The translations under genes were made by a program, and so were the position numbers. The notes under the pieces are model-generated. The model did no database searches and was not told the DNA's origin. It saw nothing but the letters and a program-made list of their open reading frames with translations. Of a stretch of 64,000 nt of DNA, positions 37,670-43,783 are shown piece by piece. Source of the stretch: Aplysia californica (taxonomy: Eukaryota > Mollusca > Gastropoda > Aplysiida > Aplysiidae). How positions within the stretch are numbered: the first letter of the stretch is position 1; every line of letters starts with the position of its first letter. The stretch is taken from the NCBI RefSeq assembly GCF_000002075.1, contig NW_004797810.1, positions 203,134-267,133 on the forward strand, in the 5' to 3' direction.

Positions 37670-40600
37670 NNNNNNNNNNNNNNNNNNNNNNNNNNNNNNN
37701 NNNNNNNNNNNNNNNNNNNNNNNNNNNNNNNNNNNNNNNNNNNNNNNNNNNNNNNNNNNNNNNNNNNNNCCCCCCGATCTTCTGATTGGAAAGATCTGCA
37801 CCTAGCCTTCTCAGACAAGGGCGAAAAATCTCGGAGGTCCTGTGTGCAAGTTGTGCTTGTTAGAGATCCCTTGGTGGTCTAAAAATCGATGAGTAGGCTT
37901 CGGCCGCCACCCAGGCAAAACTGAAAATGTTTGGTGTGTTCTACGTGATCATATGATCTTATGCAGTTGGGAGCGCAGTAAAACACTTACAAAACCACAC
38001 CAGAAGAAATTCTCAGAACTAGTGCCCTGGAGACAGTAGACTCGTATGCTGAAACTCCAATTCATGCATACACAGATGGGTCAGCAACAAACGCTGCTCG
38101 GAATGCTGGACACAGATCTATCATCAAATATCGAAACTACCTTGGAGAGAAGAAGCAGACCCAACCATTTGGCCCATGTGGAACATACAGCTCCAACTAT
38201 GATGCAGAGAGAATCGCCATAGTAAAGACCCTGGAGCAGATCATCCAAGACTTTTTTGAAAGCGTAGTAACACCAAGGGATGTTGTTGTCTTCCCTGACT
38301 CAATGTCAGTACTCCAAGCCGTCGAGGGAGAAGGAGACTACAGAGGTGACGGGTACATTCTCAGCCCTGTAAAACAGATGGGCACTTCCTATGGCGTTCG
38401 GGTCACACTGCAGGGAATGAGACTGTAGACCAGCTATCAAAGACTGGAGCAAGCCTGCCCCAGACCGACACAGCCGCCTCTTTACAGACCTGCAAAAGGA
38501 TCATCCAAGCCAAAAGTAGAGACGAGTGGCTAAACAGATGGGCCAACGCAGAAACAGGAAGATCTCTCTTCGGGTACATGGACAAACCCAACCCCAAAGA
38601 CCCTTCAAATCTTTTTATGTAGGGCCGATCAGACATTGATCTTCAGAGCCCGCTCAGGACACATACACGCCAACAAGCACATAAACAGAATTAACCCCAT
38701 GTCGGAACCCCATTGCAGACACTGTGACTACCATGAGGAGACTGTTGTACATCTTCTCTTTCACTGCCCAAACCTGTCAGTTCAATGCAGGCTCCTACAC
38801 ACTCCTACAGACTTACAAAGCGTGCTCTACTCTGGCGTTGACCAGATGACAAGGACATGTAGTTACTTGAGGGAGGCATTGCGCTGCCAAGAGCGAAATG
38901 CTCGCAGCTAAAGGGATTTGAAAACAACAACATTTAATTTGCTTGTCAAATCAATATACAAAATGGCTTAAAGTAAGTTAAAGGACAAATTTTGTTGGAT
39001 ATCAGTTCACTGTTTTGTCAGGTTTCAATGTTTATTCCCTGCCATGTGGTCAAGCTATTAACTAAGAATTCCAGTTTGATTCTCAAAAGTAGTTGCATTA
39101 CAATAGTGTGTTATTGGGGTTTTTTATGAATGTTCTCTCACAAAGGTCTGAGGGTATTGTGTTGTCCTCTAGAAACAAAAGCCTGAGATTCATTTTTAAG
39201 GTGTTTCCGTTCCTGACATCATGTTTGTGATCAGCTAAGATAGAGGTAAAAAAAATAATAATGTACTCATGATTTTTTTTTACTAAGTTTAATTTCTTTT
39301 TAGATTGAGAAAAGAGAAATCGAACAGGACCATAAGTACCTTGAGTTGTGGTCATATGTTACATCATGAAGCCCACTAATTCAACTTTGTTTTGAGAAGA
39401 TCTGTTGTTGTCGTCATTGACTCTCTCCATTCCAGGGTTTCAGTCATTGTATTCATCCACAGATGTGAATAACTTTATGACTTCACCAAATCTGTGACTT
39501 CAATTACTTTCTACCGATTAGATGGGTGGTTGGCTAGTGCTATGGGGTGATTTGCTCCTTCTCACCTCTCAAACATCCATTATCCTTATATCTGCCCCTT
39601 CTTTTTTGTTTGTTATTCTCTTGCAACACCTCTAAATTTTGGCATTTATATGATCTAATAATGTTGCAAGTGCTGTAAAACTCTTACTTAAACAAAAACC
39701 ATATGGATGAATCATTGATGTGTTGATTCCCTGTTTTAAAAGTAAGGGAGGATGTTAAGAAAGAAGCTGACTTGTTTTCAGGTCTTTTGCAAGGACCAAG
39801 TTTGTCTCTTTCATGGAGTTACTTACTTACACCTTTTGCTAGATTTAAGAGAAAGTGTTGTCATAATTTTTTTTCTCTTTTTTTTTTCCCTCTCAGTTGA
39901 ATGAAACAACCAAGGAAGTAGCAGAGAACCTTGCTCTAGCCTTCAGTGTGTCTCTGCTCCATGTATTATGTCAGCCACGCCCTGCGGGCTGGAAACCCGG
40001 CCAGTCCTTAAAGCTGCCATCAAGTCGTGGATCTCAAGCAGTGAGTTCGAGTCTCCACTTTGTCTTATGCAATACAGAAGTTTGGAATGAGAACAGAATA
40101 GGGAAACTATTACTGTACATTTCTGTTTATCACCACGAAGCTCTTTCAATAATCGCTAGTAGAGTAGAAACCTTGTATGTGGGATGATCCTGAAATGCCA
40201 CACGAAAAATTGAACTGAGATACAGTTTAAAAATCAAAAACATGGACTTTAAATTTTCTTTCAAGAAATAGACCAACAGCATATCTAAATAAATAAATAA
40301 ATAAATAAATAAATTGTACTTTTATTTGTCCCGGAAGGGCACTTTGGTTTACAATGGCAAACATACATTTACATACATAAATACATAATTATAAATACAT
40401 ACATACATAAATACAAACATAAATACGCAATATTACACTAATACAGAACAGTGTACAACCCTGCCACTGTTGGTCGCCGCTGTGCAGCACCCTGTGTCTT
40501 CAGCTAGGGTTATCGTGTCTTGCTCAAGGATACACCCTAGTGACCACCCTTCTGATCCACGTGTCACCGACACTTGCTTGACATTACTTGAGTCTACACT

Positions 40601-42872
40601 CACTACTCACTTAGCCACTGGAGTCCTCAGTATGGTTTGAAAGCTAATTTGTATATTTGCGAAGTCAGAAGAGAGTATATCTCTTTTCATATGAAATTGC
40701 CCAAAAATAAAAATATCTTGTTAAAACAAACATGGCTAAGTCAGGGCGCCCAGCAAAACCGTAAAGTCGTAAAAAATAGTAAATTTGGCACCCTGGTCGT
40801 AAAGGTCGCAAATGGTAGTAAATTTGCCTTGAAGGTAGTAAACATTTGGTAAGCGTTCGTAAATTAGCCTGCGTACTGAGTGATGAAGCTAGCAGAACTT
40901 TTCAGTGAACCCTAGCCGCGGTACATTACTCCGTTTTTGCCGCTCGTGATTGTGATATAATATTCGTTCATCTTTTCCGCGCCCGAGAGTACGTTTAACA
41001 CGAAAAGCCAGCTATGGCGGCAGGTGGAAGTGTATGCGACACCGAGGCTCGATCGAGAAAATAAACTTTAATAAAGATCTACTTTCGCTTTCGTTACCAC
41101 CCAAAAATTTGCCAACGATAAACTGATAACGCAACATTAATTGTGATATGCAGGTTGTACAGTATAATTTAGTATAAACGCTGTGTCGCCGTGCAAATAA
41201 AATATAATCATTGCTCGGACTCTTCACCGTGCTGTCACTTGTGCGTGTGTGTGTGTGGGGGGGGGGGGGGGGGTGAAAAGAAAATACAAGTGTCGTCCGA
41301 TTTTTAGATTGTCGGGTTCGCCATCGTGACCGGTCATTGAACCTTCGCACGAGGCACCACAAGATACGGCATCGGTGAGCACCGGCGTTTGTTGGGGTCG
41401 CCAAAGCTCATTAAAAAGTAAAAGTCTGAGCGTTGAGAAGTATAGGACTACAGAATAGGGCAGAGATTATTGATTTTTTTAAGATACACTCTTAGAGACA
41501 CTCTGGGGAGGGGGGAGGGGCTGAAGGCAACCCCAGAGGACAAAAACTTGTAAGCAAATTTCAGATTTTTGATGAGTCATGACACCCAGACTGGTTCTTG
41601 ACAGTAGAAATTCTTGTTCAAGGCCTATCCGAACACTCAAAACAGAATTCATTTTTTTAAAAATAATAATAATGAGAGGAAAATATTAGGCCCCTCTTAG
41701 AGACTGAAATACTAAGTCAAGCAAGACCCCAGTGCGACAATGACATGTTGTTGACTGGATATGTTTTACGTGTGTGTGTGTGTGTGTGTGTTGTTGTGTA
41801 ACAATGCCCTGGAAAATGGATGGTAGACCGGTGGCAATTGGAATGGACCTTTTTTTACAATACCTTTATGAGATATTTAAGGGTGTCGTGGCTTCTTGAA
41901 AGGAACCTACATTTTTTTTAAATTTAAAGAGAACCTCATTGTGTGATCTTAATATTCTTGATGAAGGCTCTAAGGCCTTATTTAGCTGTGACTCTCAAAT
42001 CTGTTGTGATCCTTCATACACCTGGCTCCCAACATTTACGCCATACTCATTATGTTTCCTCATCAGCTCAGAAAGCCTAACTAGTCTGCTCTCCTGGTAT
42101 CCTTGTTTTTCTAGATGTTCTTTAGAAATTTTTAAAGACTTTCTGGGCCATGCTATAGGATTTTGCAGTCCTGCAAATTAAATTATGGTGAAAAAGACAT
42201 AAAGCTGAAGCTATTGTTAAGATACGATCACTAAACGACATGGGAAAAAGCAGACTCACCGATTTCACAACCCCCAAGATCTACACCTGGTCCTGTGCTA
42301 CATTTACTGCCTATTGTCACCCATACTGGATTTTGCCCAGTTATGAATAGTTAAAATGCTCACACAAACAAATCCATCAATATTTGACTTAATTATAGCC
42401 ATTTCAAAGTAACACCCTTCTCTCCTGGATGCGTACAATTGTGGAATCCCTTGCGTATTGAAAGAGTAAAGATTAAGAACAGCACCCCTCACTCCTGTTG
42501 ATATGGTCTCCACAGGTTCAGACGATCCCGTCAGAAGACATGTCCTTTGTGATGGCCGCTGGGTTCATCATGGCCACACCATCCAATCACCACATGCGAG
42601 AGAACTACGGTCTATACGCCTGTGCCGGCTGTGGGGGTGCTGGTGACTTTGGTGGCGAGGGCTTTGTCAGCGATTTCGGTGACGTCGACTGTGGCAGTGT
42701 GGGTGGCGGTGATGTTGGCGACGCTGGTGGTGACGCCGGTGGTGACGGAGGGGCAGGCTGTGGCGGTTGTGGTGGCTGCGGGGGTTGCGGCGGTTGTGGT
42801 GGTGGGGGTGGCTGCGGTGGTGGGGGTTGTGGAGGTGGTTGCGGTGGTGGCTGTGGGGGCTGCGGGGGCTAA
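8300..42872 (+). CDS. GRDP-like (DUF1399) glycine-rich domain protein, 11 coding exons, 800 aa
   Basis: Spliced CDS: 8300-8584, 9260-9484, 14106-14375, 14919-15137, 21146-21403, 21867-22042, 27126-27276, 30071-30209, 35272-35450, 39897-40040, 42516-42872. Every junction is GT/AG and the phases agree (0,0,0,0,0,2,0,1,0,0), giving 800 residues. Seen: W79-H80-x-H82-x3-P86-x2-Y89, and the same pattern at W214/H215/H217/P221/Y224, followed by ILGKLFNHDD and GAMYRGENP. These are hallmarks of the plant GRDP/DUF1399 family. Residues about 280-680 are beta-rich and may include a C2-like fold (inference). Residues 713-800 are Gly/Cys/Asp-rich with 13 cysteines. There is no signal peptide or membrane segment, so the protein is probably intracellular. 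Plant relatives are linked to stress and growth responses; the animal role is not known to me. The start is supported by an in-frame TGA at 8282-8284. Family call is firm, function is open. Confidence 0.92.
9260..9484 (+). CDS. GRDP exon 2 (residues 96-170)
   Basis: Acceptor TGTTCTCAG and donor CAG/GTAGTA, phase 0 at both ends. It encodes the linker between the two WHxH motifs, with LWQAEYPNEPFEVDL and a final EFFYQ that runs directly into VRLPHYKD of exon 3, a join typical of the family. Confidence 0.9.
9729..10155 (-). mobile_element. MITE family M, copy 2, with internal triplication
   Basis: It starts GTGGTGAACGTAGCGCTTGT and has reverse-orientation family landmarks. A 37-bp segment (GAAGCAAGGCAAACGAACAG plus 17 bases) is repeated three times at about 10040-10150. 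Confidence 0.75.
10156..12300. other. Intron 2, part A: noncoding
   Basis: No gene seen. It is AT-rich with short G-runs (11393-11405, 11942-11951, 11992-12002), a GC-rich patch at 10980-11100 and a direct repeat GAGCGGYAAGCAC at 11574 and 11613. Part may be old repeat (AAGATGGCGGCTGTTTCTAT at 10677). Confidence 0.5.
12360..12725 (+). repeat. Tandem SINE-tail-like repeats
   Basis: Two direct copies of a block containing GGTTTGCTTCTTCTTTCCTA, then TTACTCTCTTGTAACACCTC. They are followed by two copies of a tail (TATGACCTTATGCAGTTGCG type, then GTAAAACTCTTACTAAAAC) also found at the 3' ends of the SINEs in this window. A related block lies at 39535-39705. Confidence 0.65.
13011..13521 (-). mobile_element. 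tRNA-derived SINE 1, copy 1
   Basis: On the reverse strand the head has an A box (GTGGCCTAGAGGTTAAGGTG) and a B box (GGTTCGAATCC) at about 13440-13521. A shared body (TTCTCGGACAAGGGCGAAAA on the reverse strand) and tail (GCGCTCATATGACC, TTGCGAGCGCCGTAAA) follow. It is about 510 bp and looks full length. Confidence 0.85.
14106..14375 (+). CDS. GRDP exon 3 (residues 171-260), second WHxH motif
   Basis: Acceptor TCTCTACAG, donor GTT/GTACGT, phase 0. It contains YDIDLMWHSHQLYPLKY and ILGKLFNHDD, the most conserved block of the GRDP family. The two motif copies (exons 1 and 3) suggest an internal duplication of a helical unit. The repeated His residues could bind metal or shape a pocket; that is inference. 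Confidence 0.95.
14440..14918 (+). other. Intron 3: noncoding, with pseudo-exon-like sequences
   Basis: No further coding exon is needed between exons 3 and 4. It contains a 24-base stretch (14458-14481) resembling the exon 3 end plus donor, and a TTCTGGCAG acceptor look-alike at about 14659. Confidence 0.5.
14919..15137 (+). CDS. GRDP exon 4 (residues 261-333)
   Basis: Acceptor CCTACAG, donor AAG/GTAAGG, phase 0. AWKEVFGEGFALYGAMYRGE is the end of the conserved DUF1399 block (plant proteins have a W-E-x-x-F-G and GAMYRG equivalent). After residue 280 the protein switches to beta-type sequence (ISIKASPAIKGKPSLKVF), probably the start of a C2-like domain. Confidence 0.92.
15822..16136 (-). 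pseudogene. Transposon-derived ORF remnant (HHILEN...GEQGGEG type)
   Basis: 104-residue reverse frame with LPHIDTCIKTYISLYRR, EKHHILENNCIPWI, GLALQGEQGGEGIHASV and a basic C-terminus (PPTKKKR). This block occurs in dispersed invertebrate transposon proteins as I recall them; the superfamily is not certain. The frame is open to a stop, but no N-terminal part joins it. Confidence 0.5.
16846..17542 (+). mobile_element. TIR element H, copy 1, inserted in a (GAAT)n microsatellite
   Basis: The ends are CAGACCTGCCACTC and CAGATCTGCTACTC (reverse strand). GAATGAAT-type repeats lie on both sides (16765-16845 and 17543-17581). It has internal AATCGGGAT repeats and no ORF of note. A second copy lies inverted at about 23770-24316. 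Confidence 0.7.
18117..19056 (-). pseudogene. DUF7869-like transposon protein remnant
   Basis: Three reverse-strand segments lie in protein order. 19056-18787: ETARATKDAAKKD, FDLQQI and FYKRRLGVYNLTVYDL. 18753-18514: DVHTFSNTCAGQNRNRFVAF and FLEKGHTETENDS. 18332-18117: IPELKNRDLISLCKS. The C-x-GQN-x-N-R-F and GHT-x-x-E-x-D motifs are those of DUF7869-type proteins spread by transposons in invertebrates (recalled, not searched). Stops and frame changes separate the segments, so it is not functional. Confidence 0.65.
19601..19990 (-). pseudogene. Possible upstream part of the same transposon protein
   Basis: 129-residue reverse frame rich in Lys/Arg (LSVKQKAQKRRPLQCSKF) upstream of the DUF7869-like blocks and in the same direction. 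It lies outside the 16401-19467 inverted repeats but inside the TTAA-type element. No domain recognised. Confidence 0.3.
21146..21403 (+). CDS. GRDP exon 5 (residues 334-419)
   Basis: Acceptor TTCCTGTAG, donor CAA/GTACAG, phase 0. It encodes alternating hydrophobic and polar segments (SVNCVKFRLREC, LGSKTTVAETSF) consistent with a beta-sandwich. It lies just after the 5.5 kb transposon stack in intron 4. Confidence 0.88.
21562..21661. other. Assembly gap (100 N)
   Basis: Exactly 100 N, flanked by C-rich and (CA)n sequence, so probably a placeholder over low-complexity DNA. It lies in intron 5. Confidence 0.99.
21867..22042 (+). CDS. GRDP exon 6 (residues 420-478)
   Basis: Acceptor TGTCATAG, donor CACAG/GTACAT. 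It leaves two bases of codon 478 (AG), completed by the first base of exon 7 to give Arg. It encodes VDFQVQVGPVKKGPILLFL and a Pro-rich turn. A MITE copy begins only about 20 bases past the donor. Confidence 0.9.
23357..23582. repeat. (GA)n / GAGGGAG microsatellite
   Basis: About 225 bases of GA units, interrupted by three AAAGAGGGAGGGAG blocks. ORFs made of RERE or LSLS across it are artefacts. Confidence 0.97.
23770..24316 (-). mobile_element. TIR element H, copy 2, 3' truncated
   Basis: The reverse complement follows copy 1 from the GCCACTCTATGAAATCTAAA end, through AAATCCTGAAGT (opposite 17043) to ATCATCGGGGAATT (opposite 17333). The far end is missing. It sits inside the 22219-25577 insertion. 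Confidence 0.7.
26083..26903. mobile_element. pogo/Tigger-type MITE A
   Basis: TA target duplication with inverted ends CAGTCGAACCTG. Degenerate subrepeats (GACGGCCACCT) sit inside each end. The 821 bp have no CENP-B or DDE coding sequence. Lies in intron 6. Confidence 0.85.
27126..27276 (+). CDS. GRDP exon 7 (residues 478-528)
   Basis: Acceptor GCTCAACAG, donor CAG/GTTAGT. Entry phase 2 matches exon 6 and it returns to phase 0. It encodes LLNHRGGVVFTCRVIHS and VFYKDRMVAVAHLIS. Confidence 0.92.
27690..28640 (-). mobile_element. LINE 3' fragment with RNase H domain
   Basis: The reverse strand reads YAEQLNRECREWLLGATAAE, then an RNase H domain and a C-terminal extension. No reverse transcriptase or endonuclease part lies upstream, so the copy is 5' truncated, as LINEs often are. 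RNase H plus this tail suggests an I/Jockey-type element; the exact clade is uncertain. Lies in intron 7. Confidence 0.75.
28019..28393 (-). pseudogene. RNase H domain of a truncated LINE
   Basis: About 124 residues open on the reverse strand: VVYTDGSVKQGEKSGWGFSA, MRMEIEAITQAL, VTDSQST and FTPGHAEVNGNEWAD. The D-E-D-(H)-D catalytic pattern is all present. The frame is open upstream as well. Confidence 0.85.
29120..29900. mobile_element. Tigger element B, internally deleted
   Basis: TA at both edges. The ends CAGTGGAAACCTGATATAAC (left) and CATTGAAAACCATATATAAC (right, reverse strand) are inverted. It keeps the start of a transposase gene on the reverse strand and lacks the DDE domain. 781 bp. 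Confidence 0.85.
29310..29546 (-). pseudogene. Tigger transposase N-terminus (CENP-B-type DNA-binding domain)
   Basis: 78 residues: RKCLSIDKKYEIIQAVDKKQ, ICHQFDIPQGLIHTIINDRE and then VDQALLM. This is the CENP-B N-terminal helix-turn-helix and the start of the second DNA-binding helix set. The frame then stops. The rest of the transposase is missing. Confidence 0.85.
30071..30209 (+). CDS. GRDP exon 8 (residues 529-575)
   Basis: Acceptor TTTTATCAG, donor CCAG/GTATGA. One base of codon 575 is left and is completed by GC from exon 9 to give Gly. It encodes ILIKNHKGDWAVVTGRWTGY, a strand-turn-strand segment. Confidence 0.92.
30437..30973 (+). mobile_element. tRNA-derived SINE 1, copy 2
   Basis: Begins GGGGGCTCTCGTGGCCTAGA with intact A box and B box (AAGTTCGAATTC). 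The body matches copy 1 and it ends in the GCTCATATGACC/TTGCGAGCGC tail plus an A-rich run. Lies in intron 8. Confidence 0.88.
31663..32033 (+). mobile_element. tRNA-derived SINE 2, copy 1
   Basis: Head with A box-like TGGCCTAGTAGTTAGGCTC and B box GGTTCAAATCC, then a central segment GTCCTTGGGAAAGGCACTTT that resembles central domains shared among metazoan SINEs. It ends GCGCTATATAAATGCAATT and (ATT)n. Lies in intron 8. Confidence 0.82.
32225..33690 (-). mobile_element. MITE family M, copy 4, split by an insertion
   Basis: The left part (AAATCAGGCTCGTCAAAATA to GTTTTCAGGGACTCTTTTAA, ending about 32413) and the right part (from about 33491, TTAGCTATTGGACTTACC) match copy 5 (57479-57893) on either side of a 1.08 kb insert. 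Confidence 0.78.
32414..33488. mobile_element. TIR element inserted in MITE copy 4
   Basis: It starts CAGTGCTTCCAC and ends with the inverted GTGGAAAGCACTAT. The flanks (TCTTTTAA against TCTTTAGC) could be a decayed 8-bp duplication, which would suggest hAT. No transposase seen in about 1.07 kb. Confidence 0.6.
34944..35183. mobile_element. TTAA-flanked MITE 2 (piggyBac-like)
   Basis: TTAA at 34940-34943 and 35184-35187. Inverted ends CCCTATCCGCATGCC and CCCTATCCGTACGTT (reverse strand). 240 bp, no ORF. Confidence 0.85.
35272..35450 (+). CDS. GRDP exon 9 (residues 575-634)
   Basis: Acceptor TTTTTTCAG, donor ATG/GTATGT. It encodes a short basic Gly/Ser linker (TSSSRGTRGVKGNPG) and then beta-type sequence up to VVVDLKAGAVM. 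A 240-bp TTAA-flanked MITE ends about 85 bases upstream of the acceptor. Confidence 0.92.
35599..36123 (+). mobile_element. tRNA-derived SINE 1, copy 3
   Basis: Same head, body and tail as copy 2, with a degraded B box (GGGTTCTGATCC) and a C-run/A-run at the 3' end. Lies in intron 9, about 150 bases after exon 9. Confidence 0.88.
36963..37165 (+). mobile_element. tRNA-derived SINE 2, copy 2, 3' truncated
   Basis: GGTGGCCTAGTGGTTAGGCT head, a B box (GGTTCGAGCC) and the CCTGGGAAAGGCACTTTACA central segment. The 3' part diverges after about 37130. Confidence 0.78.
37170..37410 (-). repeat. SINE 2-type 3' half, reverse orientation
   Basis: Reverse complement matches 31870-31960 (GAATGTTTCTGAGTGTTCT, GTCTGCTGGGGTAATAAT). 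It contains two direct copies of an AGCAAGCTCTATGCG block (about 37247 and 37317). Confidence 0.65.
37616..37769. repeat. (GA)n tract and assembly gap
   Basis: About 54 bases of GA followed by exactly 100 N (37670-37769). The gap probably covers more GA repeat and the head of a SINE. Confidence 0.95.
37770..37998 (+). mobile_element. tRNA-derived SINE 1, copy 4, 5' part lost in the gap
   Basis: It starts at the end of the N gap with the SINE body (CACCTAGCCTTCTCAGACAA) and runs to the usual tail. The head would lie inside the gap or be missing. Confidence 0.8.
37999..38911 (+). mobile_element. LINE 3' fragment with RNase H and zinc-knuckle tail
   Basis: + strand frames: AYTDGSATNAARNAG, SSNYDAERIAIVKTLEQI and FPDSMSVLQAV (RNase H); then, after a frame change near 38390, SGHTAGNETVDQLSK; then, in another frame from 38636, LIFRARSGHIHANKHINRIN and CRHCDYHEETVVHLLFHCP. 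No reverse transcriptase remains. This differs from the 27690-28640 LINE and is on the other strand. The final zinc-knuckle-like block is typical of Jockey/CR1-type elements (inference). Confidence 0.8.
39535..39705 (+). repeat. Copy of the 12360-12725 SINE-tail-like repeat
   Basis: GGTGATTTGCTCCTTCTCAC, TTATTCTCTTGCAACACCTC and the GTAAAACTCTTACTTAAAC tail. About 190 bases upstream of exon 10's acceptor. Confidence 0.6.
39897..40040 (+). CDS. GRDP exon 10 (residues 635-682)
   Basis: A strong pyrimidine tract precedes CTCTCAG; donor GCA/GTGAGT; phase 0 at both ends. It encodes an amphipathic helix (ETTKEVAENLALAFSVSLLH) followed by a Pro/Gly/Ser linker. Confidence 0.9.
40285..40630 (+). repeat. 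SINE-like repeat with AAAT-rich start
   Basis: (AAAT)n at 40287-40313, a TTTATTTGTCCCGGAAGGGC segment, ACAT-rich simple repeat, and a GTCTTGCTCAAGGATACAC segment like conserved SINE central domains. Family not identified. Confidence 0.45.
42253..42475. repeat. Interspersed repeat K, uninterrupted copy
   Basis: Aligns with both halves of the 6565-7490 copy. Here a single TTAA (42352) marks the position where that copy carries the MITE. Confidence 0.8.
42516..42872 (+). CDS. GRDP exon 11 (residues 683-800), Gly/Cys-rich tail and stop
   Basis: Acceptor TCTCCACAG, stop TAA at 42870-42872. It encodes SEDMSFVMAAGFIMATPSNH, then ENYGLYACAGCGG, an acidic Gly-Asp segment (residues about 724-760) and a Cys-Gly-Gly repeat tail from residue 763. 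Tail cysteines are at 764, 767, 770, 773, 776, 782, 787, 791, 795 and 798. Glycine codons make a GC-rich island in AT-rich DNA. The Cys spacing could serve metal binding or disulfide cross-linking; neither is shown by sequence. Confidence 0.93.
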   Translation, partial: VQTIPSEDMSFVMAAGFIMATPSNHHMRENYGLYACAGCGGAGDFGGEGFVSDFGDVDCGSVGGGDVGDAGGDAGGDGGAGCGGCGGCGGCGGCGGGGGCGGGGCGGGCGGGCGGCGG

Positions 42873-43777
42873 GATGAATGTGAGGGCAACCTGTTTTGAA
42901 AATAGAAAGCCTTCCCCCCCACCCCATAAAGTAGACTATTTACTGTCCCTTTTTCTTATTGTAGAAATGTCTTGAGAGACTTGTCCTTAGGGTGGCTCCT
43001 GTCTGAACTGAGCGATTGAAAAATTGAGGTCATATGTATATATATATTGTTGCTGTAAATCTCAAACTGTTTATCTTCCTTATCCTGCAATGGAGATATG
43101 TGGCTTGGGAACTACACCAGCAATAGTTTAAAGACAACAGATGCCTTTAAATACAATTTTAGTATTGGCTGCACTCTCAATGAAAATGTGGGTTTTGGAA
43201 GAATGGGGATGATGTATTAAGAATTGGAGACTCAAACTTTTATCTCCACATTGTGATGCGACGTCTTTGTTGCGGCAGCCAGATCCCTCTCACAGCTATC
43301 CAAAGTGGACCATAATAGCAGAAGGAATCATTACAGAACTCATCACTTAAGTTGTGTGCATTGATGGCATTCTCTGTCATAATAATAGCAACAGAGATTT
43401 AGAGGCTAATTTTAAAGATCATGTGTTCACCATTTATAGTTGCTGTGCAGTGTTCTCCTTTCTTTCTTATACATGCTTCGTTGCATCCAGCTGTGACAAA
43501 AATATAATGAACGTCATATTGATAGTGTTTAATGAGGCTGCACTTGTAAATGACTAAAAATTCTAGTTCAAAATTTGCAGGTGTGGATGGAAAAAAATCC
43601 TCAGCAGTTTGACGCCACAGATATTCAGCAACAACAGATGGCATGGATTTACAAGGATAAATTAACCTTTTACTGTTTTATATTGTTTTGCAGTTAGATT
43701 TGTCATTAAAAAGGTTCTTCAGATGTTTGGTGGTTGTGCATGTAGTTGCGATAGTCAAAAAATCACATTTTCTTGTA

Positions 43778-43783
43778 AATAAA
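43778..43783 (+). terminator. AATAAA polyadenylation signal (proximal)
   Basis: First AATAAA after the GRDP stop, about 0.9 kb downstream. Use would give a short 3' UTR. The downstream sequence is T-rich. Confidence 0.35.

Noticed and set aside
40735-41404. Possible TIR element beginning CAGGGCGCCCAGCAAAACCG
   Set aside because: I found no convincing matching right end or target duplication.
42622-42975. Overlapping ORFs on both strands of the Gly-rich exon
   Set aside because: GC-rich shadow frames; only the frame joined to exon 10 in phase 0 has family similarity up to the tail.
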